From Hymenobacter cellulosilyticus (GTDB taxonomy: Bacteria > Bacteroidota > Bacteroidia > Cytophagales > Hymenobacteraceae), in NCBI RefSeq assembly GCF_022919215.1, contig NZ_CP095046.1:1-64000 (forward strand): 64,000 nt of DNA, read 5' to 3'. Made by a program: the position numbers and the translations under genes. Below are positions 59,888-64,000 of the stretch, piece after piece; position 1 is the first letter of the stretch, and each line of letters begins with the position of its first letter. Below the pieces are notes generated by a model that was not told where the DNA came from, did not search any database, and saw nothing but the letters and a program-made list of their open reading frames with translations.

Positions 59888-61210
59888 TTAGGATGCCAAG
59901 GCTACGTTCTGAGTAGAACGACCACGCAGCTTGCCCGTCTTCATCATACCATCGTAATGACGCATGAGCAAGTAGCTTTCTACCTGGTTCAAGGTATCCA
60001 GAACAACGCCTACCATGATGATCAATGAAGTACCACCGTAGAAAGCAGAAAAGGGACGCGTCACACCAGCAAGAAGAGCCAAAGCTGGGAAGATGGCTAT
60101 AAGAGCCAAGACAATGGCACCAGGCAGGGTGATGTGCGTCAAAATCTCGTCAATGTGCTCCGAGGTATCGCGGCCAGGCTTAACCCCCGGAACGAAACCA
60201 CCACTACGCTTCAGGTCGTCCGCAATTTGATTGGGGTTAACGCTGATAGCCGTGTAGAAGTAAGTGAAGACGATGATGAGTGTAGCAAAAACTACGTTGT
60301 ACTGCCAAGAAGTATAGTCCGAGAACTTCTGACCAACAGCGGCTGCAAAGTCGCTATCGGCTTGCCAAACGGAGGCAACAATAGCGGGCACAAACATCAA
60401 CGACTGCGCGAAGATGATAGGCATTACTCCAGCGGCGTTTACTTTCAGCGGAATAAACTGGCGCTGAGCGTTCAGTTGTGTAGTACCGCCTACTTGCTTG
60501 GCATACTGTACTGGAATCCGGCGAACAGCCTGCGTCAATACGATTACGGCCATTACGACCAAGAACAACACTACCAATTCAATGAGGAAGATCAGCGAGC
60601 CGCGCATGCCTTTAGCTGCTGCCTCACCGATAATAGCTCCTGGAAAGCGCGATACAATCCCGATCATGATGATCATGGAAATACCGTTACCAATACCCTT
60701 ATCCGTAATCTTCTCACCTAGCCACATACAAAACAGCGTTCCAGCCGTAATGATGAGCATTGTGGAGAAAGTAAAGAAAGGGCCAGGAGCGATAATAGCT
60801 TCCGCATTAATAGTGGCAATGAAGCCGATAGACTGTGCCATTACAATCGGAATCGTGAGAATCCGGGTGTACTGGTTAATCTTCTTCCGACCTGATTCGC
60901 CTTCTTTCTGTAGCTTCTGGAAGTAAGGCACTGCAATGGTTAGCAGCTGCAATACAATCGAGGCTGAGATGTAGGGCATGATACCCAGGGCGAAGATAGA
61001 GGCATGGCTGAAGGCACCGCCAAGCAGTGTATCCAGAATACCAAACAGACCTTCAGCGCCACCCTGCTTCAAACGCGACGCGTCGACGCCGGGGAGTACC
61101 ACGTAGGAACCCAGCCGATAGATGGCAATGAAAAAAAGCGTATTGAAGATCCGCGTACGCAGATCTTCAATCGCAAAAATGTTCTTTATCGTTTCGATAA
61201 ACTTTTTCAT
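59888..61210 (-). CDS. secY: Protein translocase subunit SecY
   Basis: 440 residues with ten membrane helices. Markers: TRIFNTLFFIAIYRLGSYVV at the N-terminus, QLLTIAVPYFQKLQKEGESG, FTYFYTAISVNPNQIADDLK and the C-terminal loop SYLLMRHYDGMMKTGKLRGR. Forms the protein-conducting channel that works with SecA, encoded at 16985-20385. Confidence 0.97.
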   Translation of the reverse strand: MKKFIETIKNIFAIEDLRTRIFNTLFFIAIYRLGSYVVLPGVDASRLKQGGAEGLFGILDTLLGGAFSHASIFALGIMPYISASIVLQLLTIAVPYFQKLQKEGESGRKKINQYTRILTIPIVMAQSIGFIATINAEAIIAPGPFFTFSTMLIITAGTLFCMWLGEKITDKGIGNGISMIIMIGIVSRFPGAIIGEAAAKGMRGSLIFLIELVVLFLVVMAVIVLTQAVRRIPVQYAKQVGGTTQLNAQRQFIPLKVNAAGVMPIIFAQSLMFVPAIVASVWQADSDFAAAVGQKFSDYTSWQYNVVFATLIIVFTYFYTAISVNPNQIADDLKRSGGFVPGVKPGRDTSEHIDEILTHITLPGAIVLALIAIFPALALLAGVTRPFSAFYGGTSLIIMVGVVLDTLNQVESYLLMRHYDGMMKTGKLRGRSTQNVALAS

Positions 61211-61223
61211 CGCCGATAAGACT

Positions 61224-61670
61224 TTACAGCGTCACAGCTTTACCACCGGCTTTCTCGATGGCTTCAACAGCCGATTTCGAGAAGGCGTGGGCATGTACTT
61301 CCAGAGCGGTGGTAACTTCACCACGACCCAGGATTTTGATTTTGGCGTTCTTAGACACCAAGCCAGCCGACACGAAGTAAGCAACGTCCATCGTGGAAGT
61401 GCTGTTCTTTTCGTTGAGGCTGGTTAGAGCATCAAGGTTGATGCCTTTGTACTCCACACGGTTGATGTTCTTGAAGCCGAACTTCGGAACACGACGCTGC
61501 AGCGGCATCTGGCCACCTTCGAAGCCAGACTTCTTGGAGTAACCCGAACGAGACTTTTGACCTTTGTGACCACGCGTCGACGTGCCGCCGCGGCCGGAAC
61601 CCGTACCACGGCCAAGGCGCTTGTTGTTGCGCGTTGAGCCTACGGCGGGTGAGAGATTGCTGAGATTCAT
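61224..61670 (-). CDS. rplO: Ribosomal protein L15
   Basis: 148 residues. [40 protein letters not shown] and the C-terminus [20 protein letters not shown] are standard. Late 50S assembly protein. 13 nt before it ends, secY begins; the order rpmD-rplO-secY is the usual one. Confidence 0.97.
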   Translation of the reverse strand: MNLSNLSPAVGSTRNNKRLGRGTGSGRGGTSTRGHKGQKSRSGYSKKSGFEGGQMPLQRRVPKFGFKNINRVEYKGINLDALTSLNEKNSTSTMDVAYFVSAGLVSKNAKIKILGRGEVTTALEVHAHAFSKSAVEAIEKAGGKAVTL

Positions 61671-61683
61671 ATCGAGGGGAATC

Positions 61684-61862
61684 CTAGAGTTCAGTTACTT
61701 CCAAGAGGTGCTGCACAGCGGCCACCATACCGGCAACCTGAGGCGTGTTTTCCACGGCCTTCGTGCTGCCAATTTTACCGAGGCCTAGAGCCTTAACGGT
61801 ACGCTTTTGACGCTCGGGCGGTCAATAACGCTTTTCACGAGTTTGATTTGGATCTGCGCCAT
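61684..61862 (-). CDS. rpmD: Ribosomal protein L30 (frameshifted)
   Basis: Read directly from ATG 61862: [16 protein letters not shown], then the printed frame stops early. Adding one G to GGG (61816-61818) gives [20 protein letters not shown] and [20 protein letters not shown], ending TEL at TAG 61684: 59 residues (179 + 1 nt = 60 codons), exactly the L30 size. The order rpsE-rpmD-rplO supports it. The break is very likely an error. Confidence 0.92.
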
Positions 61863-61868
61863 CTCTGC

Positions 61869-62464
61869 TTAACCGTTAAAAACTTGGGAAAGAGTGATAC
61901 CACGCTGCTGGGCAATCTGCATCGGGTCACGCATCTTCAGCAGAGCATCAAAGGTTGCCTTTACCACGTTGTGGGGGTTCGAAGAACCTTTCGACTTAGC
62001 AAGTACATCCTTGATACCAGCGCTTTCAAACACGGCACGCATAGCACCACCAGCAATTACACCGGTACCGGCAGCAGCAGGCTGCACCAGCACGAAGCCG
62101 CCAGAATATTTGCCTTCCATCACGTGAGGAACGGTGTGCTTGTAAAGCGGCACCTTCACCAAGTTCTTTTTAGCGTCGTCGATACCTTTGGCAATAGCGT
62201 CGGTAACTTCGTTGGCTTTGCCAAGACCGTAACCTACGGTGCCGTTACCGTCACCTACTACTACGATGGCCGAGAAGCTGAAGCGACGACCACCTTTAAC
62301 TACTTTAGCAACACGGTTGATAGCGACTACCTTCTCTTTCAGATCGGATTCGCCAGCGCGGGGTGCCTGGTCGCGGTTGCCACCACGGTCATTGCCACCA
62401 CCACGACGGTCGTTGCCGCCACGGTCATTGCCACCACCACGGGGTTGTTATTGAATTCTGCCAT
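61869..62464 (-). CDS. rpsE: Ribosomal protein S5 with RGG-like N-terminal extension (frameshifted)
   Basis: From ATG 62464 the frame reads MAEFNNNP and then needs one extra G in GGGG (62441-62444) to continue as [20 protein letters not shown], followed by the S5 core ([60 protein letters not shown]). 198 residues (596 + 1 nt = 199 codons). The first 35 or so residues are a Gly/Arg/Asn-rich extension not found in E. coli S5. The S5 core binds helix 34 region and affects decoding accuracy. Confidence 0.93.
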
Positions 62465-62470
62465 GATGAT

Positions 62471-62821
62471 TTAGAAATTGAGGCCGCCTTCGCGGGCTCC
62501 TTCTGCCAATGATTTTACGCGGCCGTGGTAGAGGTAACCCGAACGGTCAAATACCACTTTCGAAATTCCTTTCTCCTGAGCACGGGAGGCAAGTTCTTTG
62601 CCTACTGCGGCAGCCAGGGCGACTCCGTTGCCCTCTTCCACCGAAACGTGCTTCGAGGAAGCAGCCGCCAACGTACGGCCAGTGGTGTCGTCAATAATCT
62701 GAGCATAGATGCCCGTATTGCTGCGGAACACTGACAAACGTGGACGCTCGGACGTGCCAGCCACCTTAGTGCGGATGATGCGCTGGATCCGTTTTCTTCT
62801 AGTTGCTTTATCGAAAGCCAT
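62471..62821 (-). CDS. rplR: Ribosomal protein L18
   Basis: 116 residues. [40 protein letters not shown] and [20 protein letters not shown] are family marks. Binds 5S rRNA in the central protuberance. 9 nt after rplF. Confidence 0.97.
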   Translation of the reverse strand: MAFDKATRRKRIQRIIRTKVAGTSERPRLSVFRSNTGIYAQIIDDTTGRTLAAASSKHVSVEEGNGVALAAAVGKELASRAQEKGISKVVFDRSGYLYHGRVKSLAEGAREGGLNF

Positions 62822-62830
62822 GATGCGAAA

Positions 62831-63385
62831 TTATTTCGAAGCCGTTTTACCAGCCTTACGACGAATTTGCTCACCCACGAAACGCACGCCTTTGCCTTTG
62901 TAAGGCTCAACTTTGCGCAGCGAGCGAATCTTAGCAGCTACCTGACCCAGCAATTGATTGTCAATGCTGTTCAACGTAACGATTGGGTTCTTACCTTTTT
63001 CGGTTACGGCCGTAGCAGTAACTTCCTTTGGCAAGGCCAAGAAGATATTGTGCGAGTAACCCAGCGACAATTCCAGCGTAGTACCGGCCATTGCGGCTTT
63101 GTAACCTACACCTACCAGCTCCAGCTTCAGTTCAAAGCCGTTGCTTACACCATTGACCATATTGTTGATCAAAGAGCGGTACAAACCGTGCATAGCTTTG
63201 TGGCGCTTCTGCTCAGTAGGACGCTCAACAACCAACTGGCCATCGGCTTGGGTAAGGGTAATGTCGCGGTCAACTGGGGTAGTCAGGGTACCTTTCGGGC
63301 CCTTCACCGTGACGGTGTTTTCGTTGCTTACTTCAACCTGAACGCCCGAAGGCAGGCTGATCGGCAGTTTACCAATGCGTGACAT
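62831..63385 (-). CDS. rplF: Ribosomal protein L6
   Basis: 184 residues, two L6 domains. MSRIGKLPISLPSGVQVEVS at the start, NMVNGVSNGFELKLELVGVG, and the C-terminal KVEPYKGKGVRFVGEQIRRK. Near the factor-binding site of the 50S subunit. Starts 18 nt after the restored end of rpsH. Confidence 0.97.
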   Translation of the reverse strand: MSRIGKLPISLPSGVQVEVSNENTVTVKGPKGTLTTPVDRDITLTQADGQLVVERPTEQKRHKAMHGLYRSLINNMVNGVSNGFELKLELVGVGYKAAMAGTTLELSLGYSHNIFLALPKEVTATAVTEKGKNPIVTLNSIDNQLLGQVAAKIRSLRKVEPYKGKGVRFVGEQIRRKAGKTASK

Positions 63386-63403
63386 AGTCTCGTTTCTCCT
63401 CGA

Positions 63404-63801
63404 TTAGTAAACGTGGCACAATACTTCACCACCCACGTTCTGAGCTTTTGCCTCTTTCTCCGTCATTACCCTTTCGAGGTCGACAGGATGGCAATACCCA
63501 AACCGCTGAGTACACGCGGCATGTTCTCCACGTGAGCGTACTGACGCAGACCGGGGGTGCTGATGCGCTCCAGTTTGGTGATAGCAGGCTGCTTCGTAGT
63601 AGGGTTGTACTTCAGGGCAATCTTGATAGTGCCCTGTACCGAAGAGTCATCAAAGCGGTAGCTCTGGATGTAACCCTTGTGGTAAAGCACTTTCGTGATT
63701 TCCTTTTTGATGTTGCTGGCCGGAATTTCGACTACCCGGTGGTTTGCCTTGATGGCATTGCGCACCCGGGTCAGGAAGTCGGCAATTGGATCTGTATTCA
63801 T
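63404..63801 (-). CDS. rpsH: Ribosomal protein S8 (frameshifted near C-terminus)
   Basis: Starts at ATG 63801 (MNTDPIADFLTRVRNAIKAN). The printed frame stops at 63466 just after GIAILSTSKG. One extra C in CCC (63469-63471) restores VMTEKEAKAQNVGGEVLCHV and Y, the conserved S8 C-terminus, ending TAA at 63404: 132 residues (398 + 1 nt = 133 codons). S8 binds central 16S rRNA. A -7 motif TATCTTTG lies 36 nt upstream. Confidence 0.94.
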
Positions 63802-63837
63802 TGTGTAGATGAGAGCAGCCCATTTTTTAGGGAGCCG

Positions 63838-63845
63838 CAAAGATA
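63838..63845 (-). promoter_or_regulatory. Possible internal promoter (-7 element) before rpsH
   Basis: Minus-strand TATCTTTG fits TAnnTTTG, 36 nt before the rpsH start codon. A degenerate TTTC (63869-63866) lies about 20 nt upstream. Confidence 0.5.
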
Positions 63846-63846
63846 T

Positions 63847-63886
63847 GAAAATTTCGCCGCCATTTGAAAGTGGCGACGAAATTTTC
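63847..63886 (-). other. Hairpin upstream of rpsH
   Basis: 16-bp arms with one mismatch, GAAAATTTCGCCGCCA (63847-63862) and TGGCGACGAAATTTTC (63871-63886), directly before the TATCTTTG motif. It may end or process the upstream transcript, or control the internal promoter. Confidence 0.55.
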
Positions 63887-63987
63887 GGTTAAGACTACTT
63901 GGCTCGACTTATTGAGGCTCGGCCAATGGTTTCTTTCGGCAACCTGCCAAATATCACTGCCTTAGTGTGAGTAAGGCAAAAGCTGTA

Positions 63988-64000
63988 TTACCAGCTCGAC
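63988..64000 (-). CDS. rpsN: Probable 3' end of rpsN (ribosomal protein S14), partial
   Basis: The last codons on the minus strand read TCG AGC TGG TAA (Ser-Ser-Trp-stop), which matches the conserved Ser-Trp end of S14, the gene expected upstream of rpsH. Only four residues are visible, so the call rests on gene order. Confidence 0.45.

Overview
The window looks like chromosome from a member of the Bacteroidota, most likely Hymenobacter or a close relative (Cytophagales). The reasons are the high G+C content, at least eight secreted proteins ending in type IX secretion (T9SS, Por) sorting domains, a TonB-dependent receptor with a CarboxypepD_reg-like N-terminus, several promoter-like TAnnTTTG (-7) motifs, and a ribosomal/RNA polymerase block in the usual order (rpsN, rpsH, rplF, rplR, rpsE, rpmD, rplO, secY, map, infA, rpmJ, rpsM, rpsK, rpsD, rpoA, rplQ). 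The genus is an inference. No rRNA, tRNA, CRISPR array, prophage or insertion sequence was recognised.

Layout. 1-1.06 kb: ECF sigma factor and its probable anti-sigma partner. 1.3-10.2 kb: a secreted T9SS protein, an ALDH7-type aldehyde dehydrogenase, a periplasmic HtrA protease, Hsp20, an outer-membrane-type protein, an M20 amidohydrolase, a SPOR lipoprotein and deoC. 10.3-16.8 kb: three secreted SBBP-repeat T9SS proteins (two in tandem duplicate), an unknown gene and an array of about 13 degenerate 21-bp repeats. 17-20.4 kb: secA. 20.6-25.5 kb: a cell-surface carbohydrate cluster (RmlD-like reductase, GH1-like hydrolase, UDP-galactopyranose mutase, glycosyltransferase). 25.7-31.8 kb: housekeeping genes (GNAT, dapF, DinB-like, RNA methyltransferase, Ppx/GppA, LDH2-type dehydrogenase, L,D-transpeptidase). 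32.1-36.1 kb: secreted alpha-amylase, DUF892 ferritin-like protein, second L,D-transpeptidase. 36.2-43.6 kb: a locus of DUF4331 protein, TPR protein, HupE/UreJ-like membrane protein, Cys/His-rich small protein and TonB-dependent receptor, here proposed as an uncharacterised (possibly metal) uptake system. 44-47.6 kb: HscA-like Hsp70, anmK, a small secreted protein. 47.8-53.5 kb: two CARDB-repeat T9SS proteins flanking ftsB/divIC. 53.7-64 kb: eno and the ribosomal operon.

A striking property of this sequence is fifteen reading-frame breaks. Each is repaired by adding one C or G, nearly always in a short C/G run, and each repaired length is a multiple of three. They hit secA, eno, rpmD, rpsE and rpsH, which cannot all be dead, so most or all are probably sequencing or assembly errors. 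I give the full repaired extent for these genes and mark the break.

The strongest leads for something new are the DUF4331-TPR-HupE-TonB receptor locus, the 21-bp phased repeat array at 14.8-15.07 kb, and two long inverted-repeat elements at 22.9 and 29.8 kb.
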